The notes below the pieces were generated by a model, which was not told where the DNA came from, did not search any database, and worked only from the letters and a program-made list of their open reading frames with translations. This document shows, in pieces, positions 1 to 8,905 of a stretch of DNA of 64,000 nt (its first letter is position 1; each line of letters starts with the position of its first letter). The DNA comes from Bermanella sp036960565 (GTDB taxonomy: Bacteria; Pseudomonadota; Gammaproteobacteria; Pseudomonadales; Oceanobacteraceae). A program made the translations under genes and the position numbers. Location: contig JBALXQ010000030.1 in the NCBI GenBank assembly GCA_036960565.1, positions 8,468 to 72,467 on the forward strand, given 5' to 3'.

Positions 1-802
1 GCACGGCCTGGCCATAATCTTCACAAGCTTGCTCTAGGTTATCTAGTTTAAACAAGCGGTAAGTGGCACTGTAGAAATTCATATGGCCAATTTTTTGCTC
101 TAGCTTGGCGTTTTCAATGGTTAAAACACGGTCTTTCACCAAACGCGGATCGATGAATCCTGCCTTGTGGCAAAACTCTTGAAAATCGCGCCAGTACAAA
201 GCACCGCTTAAACATTCACCATATAACACTTCGTCTTTCACTAGGTATTCAGGTACGCGTCGATCGCAATAAACATCGGAGAAATACATTTCGCCGCCTG
301 GCTTTAATAAGCGGTGAGCCTGTTTCAATACCGACTGTTTATCTTTTACCAAATTAATGACGCAGTTTGAAACGATAATATCAAAGTAACCTTCGGCAAA
401 AGGCAGCTTGTCTAGCTCATCTATATCACCCTGAATGAACTGAACATTACTCTTCTTAAAACCAAATTCCTTGGCATGAAAGTCTTGGTATTCACGGGCA
501 ATGGCAAGCTGCTCTGGGGTCATATCAAGGCCAACTACCTCACCTTCTTCCCCTACCATAGCGGCCAACGCATACACGTCTCTGCCCGCACCACAGCCTA
601 AGTCTAGAATTTTTAGACCATTTAATTGTTCAGGCAATACTAGGCCACAACCGTAATAGCGCATCATCACTTCGTCATGCACTTTCGACAATATAGGCTT
701 GAGGAATTCAGGCATTCCCTCATCAGTACAGCAGGCATTGGTTTGTAAATCCTCAGAGCTTGATAGCACCTGACCGTAATACTCTTTTACTGATTCCAGC
801 AC
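1..802 (-). CDS. ArsM-like SAM-dependent (arsenite) methyltransferase, 3' end cut by window
   Basis: The first 267 codons of a class I SAM-dependent methyltransferase; the C-terminus lies beyond the left edge. The N-terminus carries YYGQVL, TNACCTDEG and RYYGCG, which are typical of ArsM-type arsenite methyltransferases. The SAM-binding glycine motif is LDLGCGAGRDVY (about residues 67-78), followed by VVGLDMTPEQL. The paired cysteines in NACC and the Cys in YYGCG are candidate arsenic ligands by analogy with the family. The GTG start at 802 is preceded by AGGGG about seven bases upstream, and an in-frame TAG stands just before it. An arsH homologue lies 25 kb away at 25415-26089, not adjacent. 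The methyltransferase class is certain from the motif. Arsenic as substrate is inferred from family resemblance. Confidence 0.8.
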   Translation of the reverse strand, partial: MLESVKEYYGQVLSSSEDLQTNACCTDEGMPEFLKPILSKVHDEVMMRYYGCGLVLPEQLNGLKILDLGCGAGRDVYALAAMVGEEGEVVGLDMTPEQLAIAREYQDFHAKEFGFKKSNVQFIQGDIDELDKLPFAEGYFDIIVSNCVINLVKDKQSVLKQAHRLLKPGGEMYFSDVYCDRRVPEYLVKDEVLYGECLSGALYWRDFQEFCHKAGFIDPRLVKDRVLTIENAKLEQKIGHMNFYSATYRLFKLDNLEQACEDYGQAV

Positions 803-879
803 ACTCTACCCCTAATAAGATTGACACTGCACGGTTCGACCATCATATGGCGACTTTGTTCGCTTAAATTCTGATTTTA

Positions 880-2895
880 TTAAGCGTGTTGGGCTTTACT
901 AATTTGCCTTGATAATTTCTTAATGCTAGCGGTTATTTTACGGTAATCGACTTTTGAAAAGCGACTGTCCGGATCTACATACAAACAGACCTCAATTTGC
1001 TCTCGTATCCAATTTATATCCTTAGCAAGATGAGGGCTAGCCGTTAATGCTAACTGGCTAATTTGTTTAATGCTCATGACATCTTTCAGCTCATACCCCT
1101 TACTCTCAAGCCCCAAACGATACCGTTTAATCAGCCTTTGACCGTCACTTAGTCTTACTCGCTTAAAATCAAACAACAAAGTTAAAAAGACCGCGCCAAT
1201 TAAAGCAAAGAAGCAGGCTACATAAATACCAATCATCTGAGCTTGATCTCGATCACCAAACAACTCACTAATGAATTTTTGCTGGGCATCCCCTTTATAA
1301 GACAACATCCAGTCGTTCCAATAATAGTTCAACGCGTTCATCTGATTCCTAATGGAACCTAACCAAGACGATCCAGAAGAGAAACCGACAAATTCATTTT
1401 TTAACGCGCTTTCTACCCCCTGCTCTATACGCTCGGGAGATATCCAAGCAGTAGGATCAATTCTCAACCAACCTAAACCTTCTACCCAGATCTCTACCCA
1501 GGCATGGGCATTGTATTGATACACGGAGTAATAACCTGCCACTGGGTTTTCCTCTGCTCCCTGATAACCCAACACCACACGAGCGGGAATGCCTACCGAG
1601 CGCATTAAATACACTACGCTTCCGGCAAAATGTGCGCAAAACCCTTTTTGAGTTTCAAACAAAAATTCATCAATGGTCGAATCTGAGTTCAGCGCGCCCG
1701 GGCTTAACGTGTAGTAAAATTCATTCTCGCTAATGTATCGTTTTAAGGCACGAGCAAAATCAAGCGAGCCTTTGTGGGTGCTTTTTAAATCTTGAGCAAA
1801 CTGGCGGCTTTTTAGGTTACCGGAAGCAGGCAGTTGTAAATAATACCGAGACGCCTTCTTTGTTAAGCCCGCTTTACCCATGGTTTGATTAAGCTGGGCA
1901 TTGGCTTTATACAGGGTTTGACTGTGTATTTTTTTCTTAGAAACAAGCCGACCATCCTCGCTAACGCCTATACCTGTCGTGATAGGTTTAGATACGCCCA
2001 AAGCATACAGCCAGTTTTCATCATGAGGTTGCAGTATAATTTCATAAGAGACATTCGCCTGCGCATTTTCACTTGAATCTCCGTCAAAGGGTGGCCAGTC
2101 AATTTCCGGTTTGTATTTTTGGCTCCACTGTTCACCATCAAAATAATCCAGCACTAAGGCCCGCCAATAAAGCTGCTTAACATCGGGCTTACCCTCTAGA
2201 AAACGCACCCTAAACGCAAGTTCATCACTCTTGCCAAGCTCGGCAACATCACCAGGGGACATACTATTGGAAAGGCCAATGGTACCTGCTTGAGTGGAGA
2301 TATTCATACTCCACAAAGGGTCTAGTCTTGGCAAAATAAAGAATAAAAACAGCGCTAACGGAATTGATTTTAAGAAAATTAAAAATGCCTGCCCCACAAT
2401 TTTTCCAGGAGATTGGGAAATTATGTGGTTTTCTTCGGGTTTTTCACCGCCCAAATTCACCGCCACTTGCGTGGCTAGCGTTAAAACAAGAATCGCCATC
2501 ACCCAAATATAACCAAGCGGGCTTTGATCAAATAAGAAATTTAAAGCTATTAGTAAATAGCTGAGAAAAATAAGCAGATACGATTCATTAGTGGCCTCTA
2601 CTTCCAATGGCTTTAATACCAAGCCCGCCACCAATAAAGACACCATGGCTTCAATACTGGGTTGCCAACCGTAAGTTAAATAAATACCAGTAAAACCCGA
2701 GGCCACCAACAATCCTTTCACCACCCAGTGTGGACTGGCGACACGCCCTAAATAAATAAAATATCGCCACACAAGCACAGCAATGGCAGCCCCGATTATC
2801 CATACCGGCAATCGCTCCATATGCAGAAGTAAGGCAAGGGTTAGATTAACCGCCAAAAACAAAAGGGCAATATGGCCTAAGGGTTCACTTTTCAA
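880..2895 (-). CDS. TgpA-type membrane transglutaminase-like protein (DUF3488 / transglutaminase / DUF4129)
   Basis: A 671-residue inner-membrane protein. Several N-terminal hydrophobic segments (residues about 8-145 and 168-190) form the DUF3488/TgpA_N region. A periplasmic transglutaminase-like domain follows, with a visible triad: Cys420 in KGFCAHF, His464 in NAHAWVE and Asp480 in RIDPTAW. One more membrane segment (about 555-578) leads to a basic cytoplasmic DUF4129-like tail. The start is TTG at 2895 with AGGAG seven bases upstream, overlapping the end of the DUF58 gene by 11 bases. This suggests translational coupling in the MoxR-DUF58-TgpA operon. Homologues such as Pseudomonas TgpA are associated with envelope integrity. 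The substrate is unknown. Confidence 0.92.
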   Translation of the reverse strand: MKSEPLGHIALLFLAVNLTLALLLHMERLPVWIIGAAIAVLVWRYFIYLGRVASPHWVVKGLLVASGFTGIYLTYGWQPSIEAMVSLLVAGLVLKPLEVEATNESYLLIFLSYLLIALNFLFDQSPLGYIWVMAILVLTLATQVAVNLGGEKPEENHIISQSPGKIVGQAFLIFLKSIPLALFLFFILPRLDPLWSMNISTQAGTIGLSNSMSPGDVAELGKSDELAFRVRFLEGKPDVKQLYWRALVLDYFDGEQWSQKYKPEIDWPPFDGDSSENAQANVSYEIILQPHDENWLYALGVSKPITTGIGVSEDGRLVSKKKIHSQTLYKANAQLNQTMGKAGLTKKASRYYLQLPASGNLKSRQFAQDLKSTHKGSLDFARALKRYISENEFYYTLSPGALNSDSTIDEFLFETQKGFCAHFAGSVVYLMRSVGIPARVVLGYQGAEENPVAGYYSVYQYNAHAWVEIWVEGLGWLRIDPTAWISPERIEQGVESALKNEFVGFSSGSSWLGSIRNQMNALNYYWNDWMLSYKGDAQQKFISELFGDRDQAQMIGIYVACFFALIGAVFLTLLFDFKRVRLSDGQRLIKRYRLGLESKGYELKDVMSIKQISQLALTASPHLAKDINWIREQIEVCLYVDPDSRFSKVDYRKITASIKKLSRQISKAQHA

Positions 2896-3886
2896 TGACC
2901 GACTCCTGGGATATTAAATCAGCAGGAATACCATAAAGAGCCAAAGCTCTTAGGCAAGTATCCCTATGATAATCACCTCTTCCCACAGGAATATCCAAGC
3001 CCGGCAAAGACAAGCCAAACTCACGATCTTCCTCAAATGATTTCACCACCCAGCCACATAATATTTGCAAGCGCGCCTCTGATTCATGCCCAGGTAAGGC
3101 TTTCCAATCTAGCCAATGCCCTTGGGCCTGCGCTTCTTCAAATTCTTTGGTTAACAGAACGTCAGTTTTTGCAAATTGGCGCCACGCGATATGCTTTAGG
3201 GAATCGCCCGGTTGGTATTTTCTAAAACCTTTAAAATCATCAATACCCAAATTAATAATGTCATCAGCCTCCTCACCCGCTTGATCACTCTTCCCCATAT
3301 ACTGATAAGGGATAAACACCGGTGCAGGATAGGCAACGCCATCAAATTTTAAGCGCAGCCAGGTCCAGCAAGTTAAAATGCCTAAAGGGTAGCGACTAAA
3401 CAAAGTGATTTTAGGGACTTTAAAAGGACCACGTTCGCTAGGTTTATAAATAATATTTAGCTGGTGAACACCCTCTACAACCGGCACAGCGGATGCGTGT
3501 TTTCGGCTAAACCCCATCCATAAGCCCTGCTTATTTTTGCGCGCAGGGTTTACCAAACCAATATTTAAATGGGCGCTCTTACCAACAAACACCGAGTTTG
3601 CATGACCTGAAGTAATTACCAAGCCAGACAAGTTTTGATAAGTACTAACAATGGCGGTAATAAATATACTCAGCAATAACACACTTAAACTGAATATAAG
3701 ATTATTCTGGTAATTAACACCATTCACGAACACCAATACCACCAGTGCTAGAAATAGCAAACCAATTTTATTAGGAATAATAAAAATTCGTTTTTGAGTT
3801 AATTTAATAGATCTGGAGGTGGGCAAACGCTTATTCAGCCAGCGCTGATAATAAGCGTCGAATTTTTCCTTGAGCGCCAACTTCAC
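2885..3886 (-). CDS. DUF58 domain-containing protein
   Basis: A 333-residue protein. Two hydrophobic segments near the N-terminus (about residues 36-83) are followed by the DUF58 domain, marked by the family motif DDIINLGIDDFKGFRKYQPGD and then IAWRQFAKT. The start is GTG at 3886. It overlaps the TGA of the upstream moxR gene in a GTGA arrangement, so coupled translation is likely. DUF58 proteins are almost always encoded next to a MoxR AAA+ ATPase and are thought to be its clients. Some have a von Willebrand A-like fold. Here the trio is completed by the transglutaminase-like gene downstream. No precise biochemical role is established for the family. Confidence 0.92.
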   Translation of the reverse strand: MKLALKEKFDAYYQRWLNKRLPTSRSIKLTQKRIFIIPNKIGLLFLALVVLVFVNGVNYQNNLIFSLSVLLLSIFITAIVSTYQNLSGLVITSGHANSVFVGKSAHLNIGLVNPARKNKQGLWMGFSRKHASAVPVVEGVHQLNIIYKPSERGPFKVPKITLFSRYPLGILTCWTWLRLKFDGVAYPAPVFIPYQYMGKSDQAGEEADDIINLGIDDFKGFRKYQPGDSLKHIAWRQFAKTDVLLTKEFEEAQAQGHWLDWKALPGHESEARLQILCGWVVKSFEEDREFGLSLPGLDIPVGRGDYHRDTCLRALALYGIPADLISQESVIEK

Positions 3887-4797
3887 AGCACACGAGTATT
3901 TTTTAAAATTTTCTTACAGACATCTGCGCCTTGATCTTGCATCGCATCTACCAAGCGGTGCTCTACCACCGACAAAAAGACCGCCTGAACGTCATCAGGC
4001 AATACATGGGAGCGACCATGAAGAAAAGCCCAGGCCTTGGCACTATTTAGCAATGCAAGCGCAGCTCGCGGAGACAAACCATAGGTTAGTGACGGATGCT
4101 CTCTGGTGGCAGCTAGAAGGCGCTGCAAATAATCTAAAAGCGCTTGGCTTGCCTGTACATTTTTCACCAGTAATTGAAACTGCTCAAGCTCATGCAGATT
4201 TAATGAAGCTGGAATTTCAGAGGCTCTTAAACCCTTACCCTCGAGTAACAAGCGCTCAGCGGCAGGTGCTGGGTAACCCAGTTCAATTCTCATTAGAAAA
4301 CGATCTAACTGCGATTCAGGCAACGGAAATGTACCCGATTGAGAAAGCGGGTTTTGCGTGGCGATGACAAAAAACGGATTGGGTAAGCCATACGTTTGAC
4401 CGTCAATACTTACCTGACGCTCTTCCATGGCTTCTAATAAGGCACTTTGAGTTTTAGGCGTGGCGCGGTTAATTTCATCTGCCAGCACTACTTGAGAGAA
4501 CACCGGACCTTGATGAAAAACAAATTGGCCTACACCTGATTGCGGATCTTTCTGGTAAACACTACTGCCAAGAATATCGGCGGGCAGCATATCGCTGGTA
4601 AATTGAATTCGTTGATAATTTAAACCCAGCACATTGGCCAGCGCATGAGATAAAGTGGTTTTACCCATTCCAGGAAGATCTTCAATTAAAAGATGCCCTT
4701 GAGCCAACATGCAGCTCAAGGCTAATTTAATTTGATGCTCTTTTCCCAACAACACCTGATTTAGACTAGCCAATACTGACTTTAATTTAGCGTCCAT
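3883..4797 (-). CDS. MoxR-family AAA+ ATPase
   Basis: A 304-residue AAA+ ATPase of the MoxR family. The Walker A motif is LPGMGKTTL (about residues 42-50), and the Walker B/MoxR signature is VVLADEINRATPKTQ (about 104-118). Sensor 1 is in FVIATQNP, and the C-terminal lid carries GLSPRAALALL. MoxR proteins act as chaperone-like remodelers, usually for a DUF58 or vWA partner encoded next to them. The DUF58 gene overlaps its stop by four bases here. It is the first gene of a three-gene operon whose promoter should lie in 4798-4842 or further upstream within the metZ end. Confidence 0.95.
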   Translation of the reverse strand: MDAKLKSVLASLNQVLLGKEHQIKLALSCMLAQGHLLIEDLPGMGKTTLSHALANVLGLNYQRIQFTSDMLPADILGSSVYQKDPQSGVGQFVFHQGPVFSQVVLADEINRATPKTQSALLEAMEERQVSIDGQTYGLPNPFFVIATQNPLSQSGTFPLPESQLDRFLMRIELGYPAPAAERLLLEGKGLRASEIPASLNLHELEQFQLLVKNVQASQALLDYLQRLLAATREHPSLTYGLSPRAALALLNSAKAWAFLHGRSHVLPDDVQAVFLSVVEHRLVDAMQDQGADVCKKILKNTRVL

Positions 4798-4842
4798 AAA
4801 TCTTTATAAACCTGTAGCAAGAAGAATTTAAATTTAGAGAAC

Positions 4843-6045
4843 TTACAGCTGACCTAGGCCAAAAGAAAGATCTCTTTTAATATCTTCTATATCTTCAAGT
4901 CCACAAGCAATTCGTAGTAAACCAGAAGTAATCCCGGCCTTTAATCGACTCTCTTCAGCAACCCGACAATGGGTGGTGCTGGCGGGATGAGTAATAGTGG
5001 TTTTGGTATCGCCCAAGTTAGCGGTAATAGAAAGCATACGAGTACTGTCAATGACAGACCAAGCAGCATCTTGTCCACCCACTACTTCAAAGGCCAACAC
5101 ACCACCAAAACCTGACTGCTGCTTCTTTGCTAACGCATGTTGCGGATGCTCAGGCAAACCAGAGTAATGCACTGCCGTAACACTTGGCTGGTCTTTTAAC
5201 CACAACGCCAATTGCATGGCATTTTCACAGTGGGCTTTCATCCTTATGCTTAGGGTTTCTAATCCTTTCAACATTACCCAAGCATTAAACGGGCTCATGG
5301 TAGGGCCCACTGAACGCAGAACCCCTACCACTTCTTCCATTAATTCTTTGTTACCCAATACGGCTCCGCCCAAACAACGGCCTTGGCCATCTATGTATTT
5401 GGTGGCGCTATGAATAACAATATCCACGCCCATAGTCAGTGGCTTTTGCAACGCAGGACTGCAGAAGCAATTATCGACTACCGTCAGCACATCATGCTGC
5501 TTAGCTAACGTGGATAAAGCAGTTAAATCAGCCACTTCATTCATAGGATTAGAAGGCGATTCAAGAAAAAACATTTTAGTGTTTTCTTTTACGGCTTGCT
5601 TCCATTCCTGCATATCGGTAAGCGATACGTAATCTACTTCAATGCCTAGCTTGCTCACGTATTTTGAAAACATGACATTGGTCGAGCCAAAAATACTGCG
5701 ACTGGAAACAATGTGATCGCCTGGCTTTAACAAAGCCAAGATAGTGGAGAAAATAGCCGCCATTCCAGACGAAGTCGCCACACATTGCTCGGCACCTTCC
5801 AAAGCAGCCAGACGCTGTTCGAAATTACGTACCGTAGGATTGGTATAGCGAGTATAAACATTGCCAGGTTCATCGCCGGCAAAAATAGCGGCCGCTTCTT
5901 GAGCGCTACCAAACACATAGCTCGAGGTTAAGAACATGGCTTCTCCATGCTCATGTTCGTTCGAACGCACCTGGCCAGCTCTCACTGCTAGGGTTTCAAA
6001 AGAGGCACCATCAAGCTGCGCGTTGTAGCGTTTATTGTCAGCCAC
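4843..6045 (-). CDS. metZ: O-succinylhomoserine sulfhydrylase MetZ
   Basis: A 400-residue PLP-dependent enzyme of the Cys/Met metabolism (cystathionine gamma-synthase-like) family. The PLP lysine is Lys216 in HSATKYIDGQG. The phosphate-binding TSSGMAAI and YTRYTNPT motifs are also present. MetZ converts O-succinylhomoserine and sulfide to homocysteine in methionine synthesis. The assignment to metZ rather than metB/metC rests on the N-terminal FETLAVRAGQ and on its position directly downstream of purF, as in Pseudomonas. The gap to purF is only 26 bases, so co-transcription with cvpA-purF is likely. Confidence 0.93.
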   Translation of the reverse strand: MADNKRYNAQLDGASFETLAVRAGQVRSNEHEHGEAMFLTSSYVFGSAQEAAAIFAGDEPGNVYTRYTNPTVRNFEQRLAALEGAEQCVATSSGMAAIFSTILALLKPGDHIVSSRSIFGSTNVMFSKYVSKLGIEVDYVSLTDMQEWKQAVKENTKMFFLESPSNPMNEVADLTALSTLAKQHDVLTVVDNCFCSPALQKPLTMGVDIVIHSATKYIDGQGRCLGGAVLGNKELMEEVVGVLRSVGPTMSPFNAWVMLKGLETLSIRMKAHCENAMQLALWLKDQPSVTAVHYSGLPEHPQHALAKKQQSGFGGVLAFEVVGGQDAAWSVIDSTRMLSITANLGDTKTTITHPASTTHCRVAEESRLKAGITSGLLRIACGLEDIEDIKRDLSFGLGQL

Positions 6046-6071
6046 TATTATTCCTTATACTTCAAACAGTT

Positions 6072-7589
6072 TTATTCTGCGGTTTCATCATTGTGTAAAT
6101 CAATGATACCGCTATCGGCGTTTGCTTTTTCAGCTTTTAAGTCATTACGTCTTTTCTGTAAATCTTTCAGATAAGCGTCGTCAATGTCACCAGTGATATA
6201 CTCACCGTTAAATACCGAACAATCAAAATCGTATTCAACATCAGCGCCATCACACGTAGCATTGATCAGATCTTCTAAATCCTGATAGACCAACCAATCA
6301 GCCTTAATCGCAACACGAATCTCTTCAATTGTACGATTGTTAGCTATGAATTCTTCCTTGGCAGGCATATCTATACCGTACACATTGGGATGCCGTACTG
6401 GAGGCGCAGCACTAGCAAAATACACTCTATTGGCACCAGCGTCGCGAGCCATTTCTATAATTTGCTCACAGGTAGTCCCTCGAACAATAGAGTCATCTAC
6501 CAACAGTACATTTTTACCACGGAATTCCAAATCCAATGCATTAAGCTTTTGCTTAACAGATTTCTTGCGTTGTTGCTGCCCAGGCATGATAAAAGTTCGA
6601 CCAATAAATCGATTTTTTTCAAAGCCTTCACGGTATTTAACACCTAAACGATTAGCTAACTCTAATGCTGAACTACGACTTGTATCGGGTATTGGGATAA
6701 CCACATCTATGTCGTGATCTGGACGAAGCTTTAAAATTTTCTCGGCCAGTCTGGCACCCATTTTAAGACGGGCCTTATAGACCGAGATTTTATCAATAAT
6801 AGAATCTGGACGAGCAAAATAAACATGCTCAAAGATACAAGGCGTTAACTTCGGGTTCTCGGCACATTGCTGAGTATGAAGATTGCCATCGACATCAATA
6901 TAGACCGCTTCACCTGGCTCGATATCTCGAACCAACTCATATCCCAAAGCATCCAACGCAACACTTTCAGAGGCGATCATGTATTCAGGGCCAGTTTCAG
7001 TTTCACGCTTACCAAACACTGCAGGGCGAATACCATTTGGATCTCTAAAACCCACTACACCGTAACCTGCCAACATGGCAATAACCGCATAGCCGCCTTT
7101 AATTCGTTTATGCACACGCTTAACAGTATCAAAAACATCTTGAGCTGCTGGTATTAATTTCTTTTGCTCCTGAAGTTCATGGGCAAATACATTGAGCAAT
7201 ACTTCTGAGTCACTACTGGTATTTACGTGTCTAAGATCTTCACGATAAACATCTTGAGCCAGTTGATGGGCATTAGTTAAATTACCATTGTGCGCCAACA
7301 CTATTCCGTAAGGACTGTTCACATAAAAAGGTTGTGCCTCTGCTGAGCTTGAGCTGCCCGCAGTAGGATAGCGAACGTGCCCTATCCCCATATTACCCAC
7401 TAGTCGTTGCATATGACGCGAGCGAAACACGTCTTTAACCAAACCGTTGTCTTTGCGCAGAAAAAAGCGACCTTTATCACAAGTCACCATTCCTGCAGCA
7501 TCCTGACCTCGGTGCTGCAAAACTGTGAGTGCATCATACAACCCTTGATTCACATTGCTCTTAGCAACTAAACCAACAATGCCACACAT
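6072..7589 (-). CDS. purF: Amidophosphoribosyltransferase PurF
   Basis: A 505-residue glutamine PRPP amidotransferase, the first committed enzyme of purine synthesis. The N-terminal nucleophile hydrolase domain starts MCGIVGL, where Cys2 becomes the N-terminal catalytic residue after Met removal. RGQDAAGM and the GHVRYPTAGSS loop bind glutamine. The C-terminal phosphoribosyltransferase domain has the PRPP loop VLLVDDSIVRGTT. The length is typical for proteobacterial PurF. It lies 25 bases downstream of cvpA, the usual cvpA-purF operon. No PurR-type operator was recognised. Confidence 0.97.
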   Translation of the reverse strand: MCGIVGLVAKSNVNQGLYDALTVLQHRGQDAAGMVTCDKGRFFLRKDNGLVKDVFRSRHMQRLVGNMGIGHVRYPTAGSSSSAEAQPFYVNSPYGIVLAHNGNLTNAHQLAQDVYREDLRHVNTSSDSEVLLNVFAHELQEQKKLIPAAQDVFDTVKRVHKRIKGGYAVIAMLAGYGVVGFRDPNGIRPAVFGKRETETGPEYMIASESVALDALGYELVRDIEPGEAVYIDVDGNLHTQQCAENPKLTPCIFEHVYFARPDSIIDKISVYKARLKMGARLAEKILKLRPDHDIDVVIPIPDTSRSSALELANRLGVKYREGFEKNRFIGRTFIMPGQQQRKKSVKQKLNALDLEFRGKNVLLVDDSIVRGTTCEQIIEMARDAGANRVYFASAAPPVRHPNVYGIDMPAKEEFIANNRTIEEIRVAIKADWLVYQDLEDLINATCDGADVEYDFDCSVFNGEYITGDIDDAYLKDLQKRRNDLKAEKANADSGIIDLHNDETAE

Positions 7590-7614
7590 GGCGTTTCCTC
7601 ATTAAGGACTAAAA

Positions 7615-8127
7615 TTAACTGGGCTGACCCAGAGTTAGAAGTGTTTGCGTGGCACCGGGCAAAGTGTTCTTTGACCAATCTACCATAAGTTCAAAATGCG
7701 GAATCAACACTGATTCTTGCCACCAAGGGTCTTGTTTAAAAGCGGTCATCTGCAAGCCGTAAATAGCAGCGGTTACCAATATAAAGCCTCTGGCTACACC
7801 AAAAACAACACCAAACATGCGATCTGTACCGCCCAGCCCTGTCGCCTTAACCAATTCACCCACTAGGTGATTTAGCATAGAACCAATAATCAATGTTGCG
7901 GCAAAAAGGATTCCGAATGCAGCGCCGTAACGGGCTGATGGGGTTTGAATAAATTGGGCCAGCAAAACATCAAGGTGACCACTAAAAATACGAGCGACAA
8001 TAAATGCGGTAACCCAACTCACCAAGGATAGCATTTCTTTAACAAAGCCACGCTTAATGCTAATTAGCGCAGAGATAAGAACAACGGATAAAATAACCCA
8101 ATCAATGGTTAACACGAAAATACCCAC
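7615..8127 (-). CDS. cvpA: CvpA family membrane protein
   Basis: A 170-residue protein of the CvpA family (colicin V production protein). The N-terminal motif DWVILSVVLISALISIKRG and four hydrophobic segments (about residues 5-25, 30-47, 64-84 and 103-123) are typical. The signature FGVVFGVARG lies at about residues 106-115. The family sits in the inner membrane, and in enterobacteria it is linked to envelope stress and bile resistance. It is always beside purF, as here. A 189-base gap separates it from dedD upstream, so it may have its own promoter. Confidence 0.92.
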   Translation of the reverse strand: MGIFVLTIDWVILSVVLISALISIKRGFVKEMLSLVSWVTAFIVARIFSGHLDVLLAQFIQTPSARYGAAFGILFAATLIIGSMLNHLVGELVKATGLGGTDRMFGVVFGVARGFILVTAAIYGLQMTAFKQDPWWQESVLIPHFELMVDWSKNTLPGATQTLLTLGQPS

Positions 8128-8231
8128 GAGTTATTTTTAAGATAATACACATCAATATCCGCTCTAACGAAAGCGCACATTCTAACAAAGCAAAAAACCA
8201 AGGCAAGAGCACTAGGCTATCTAATACATTG

Positions 8232-8258
8232 TTTTGCAAGAGAATTACCCTTGCAAAA
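8232..8258. other. Stem-loop in the dedD-cvpA gap
   Basis: A perfect 9-bp inverted repeat (TTTTGCAAG / CTTGCAAAA) with a 9-base loop in the 189-base gap between dedD and cvpA. No strong T-run follows on the minus strand, so it may be a weak terminator, an attenuator or an RNA-processing site. Nothing else was recognised in this gap. Confidence 0.4.
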
Positions 8259-8316
8259 ATAGATTTGTTTTCTCTAAGCTATAACCTAACCAAGCGGTCA
8301 AATAATGACAGCCAAA

Positions 8317-8856
8317 TTAATTATTTTGAAAGGGAATTAGCTTGCTTTTCAATGCAAACTGTTTGTTTATTTTCCGCATCTGCTTTTCTAGAGATGCCCT
8401 TTGCGTGCTAGGCCCTACAAACACTCTTGTATGTACACCATCACCTGTTAGCTGTTCAAACGCCTTATAACCTTTGTCCCTGAGCGAATCCCTAAGCTGA
8501 ATAGCATTGGCAACTTTGGAGAAACTACCCACCTGAATATGCCATAAAACGGCTTGACCGGTAACAGTAATCACAGGCACCTCAAACCCGTCTAACTTTA
8601 AAGTCTGATCATCCACCTTCATGACACCCATTTCCACTACCTGCCCCCCTGGCTGATCCTTTACAACCGGAGATACAGTAATAGAGAGTGACTTGGGCAA
8701 CGGCATGGCCATAACAGGAATATTTGTCTCCTGAGGCACACTGCTACTTAACTGCAAGGCACTTTGAGATTTCGGTGTAATCTGAGGCAGTACAATTAGA
8801 GCCACAATTACCAGCGCACCAGCACCTACTAATTTACGCTTTACACCTTCATCCAT
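8317..8856 (-). CDS. dedD: DedD-like SPOR-domain cell division protein
   Basis: A 179-residue bitopic protein. It has a short cytoplasmic N-terminus, a membrane segment (LVGAGALVIVALIVLP, residues about 9-24), a linker, and a C-terminal SPOR domain from about residue 104 (VLWHIQVGSFSKVANA ... HTRVFVGPS). SPOR domains bind denuded septal peptidoglycan, and DedD supports constriction in E. coli. The folC-dedD-cvpA-purF order is conserved in gammaproteobacteria and supports the name. It starts 49 bases downstream of folC. Confidence 0.88.
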   Translation of the reverse strand: MDEGVKRKLVGAGALVIVALIVLPQITPKSQSALQLSSSVPQETNIPVMAMPLPKSLSITVSPVVKDQPGGQVVEMGVMKVDDQTLKLDGFEVPVITVTGQAVLWHIQVGSFSKVANAIQLRDSLRDKGYKAFEQLTGDGVHTRVFVGPSTQRASLEKQMRKINKQFALKSKLIPFQNN

Positions 8857-8905
8857 ATCACACCCCCACTCATATTTAGCTTATCAGGCAAGCCACTTAA
8901 CCTTA

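Noticed and set aside
3870..4367. A 165-codon plus-strand reading frame opposite moxR
   Set aside because: It is fully antisense to a clear MoxR gene and has no recognisable domain.
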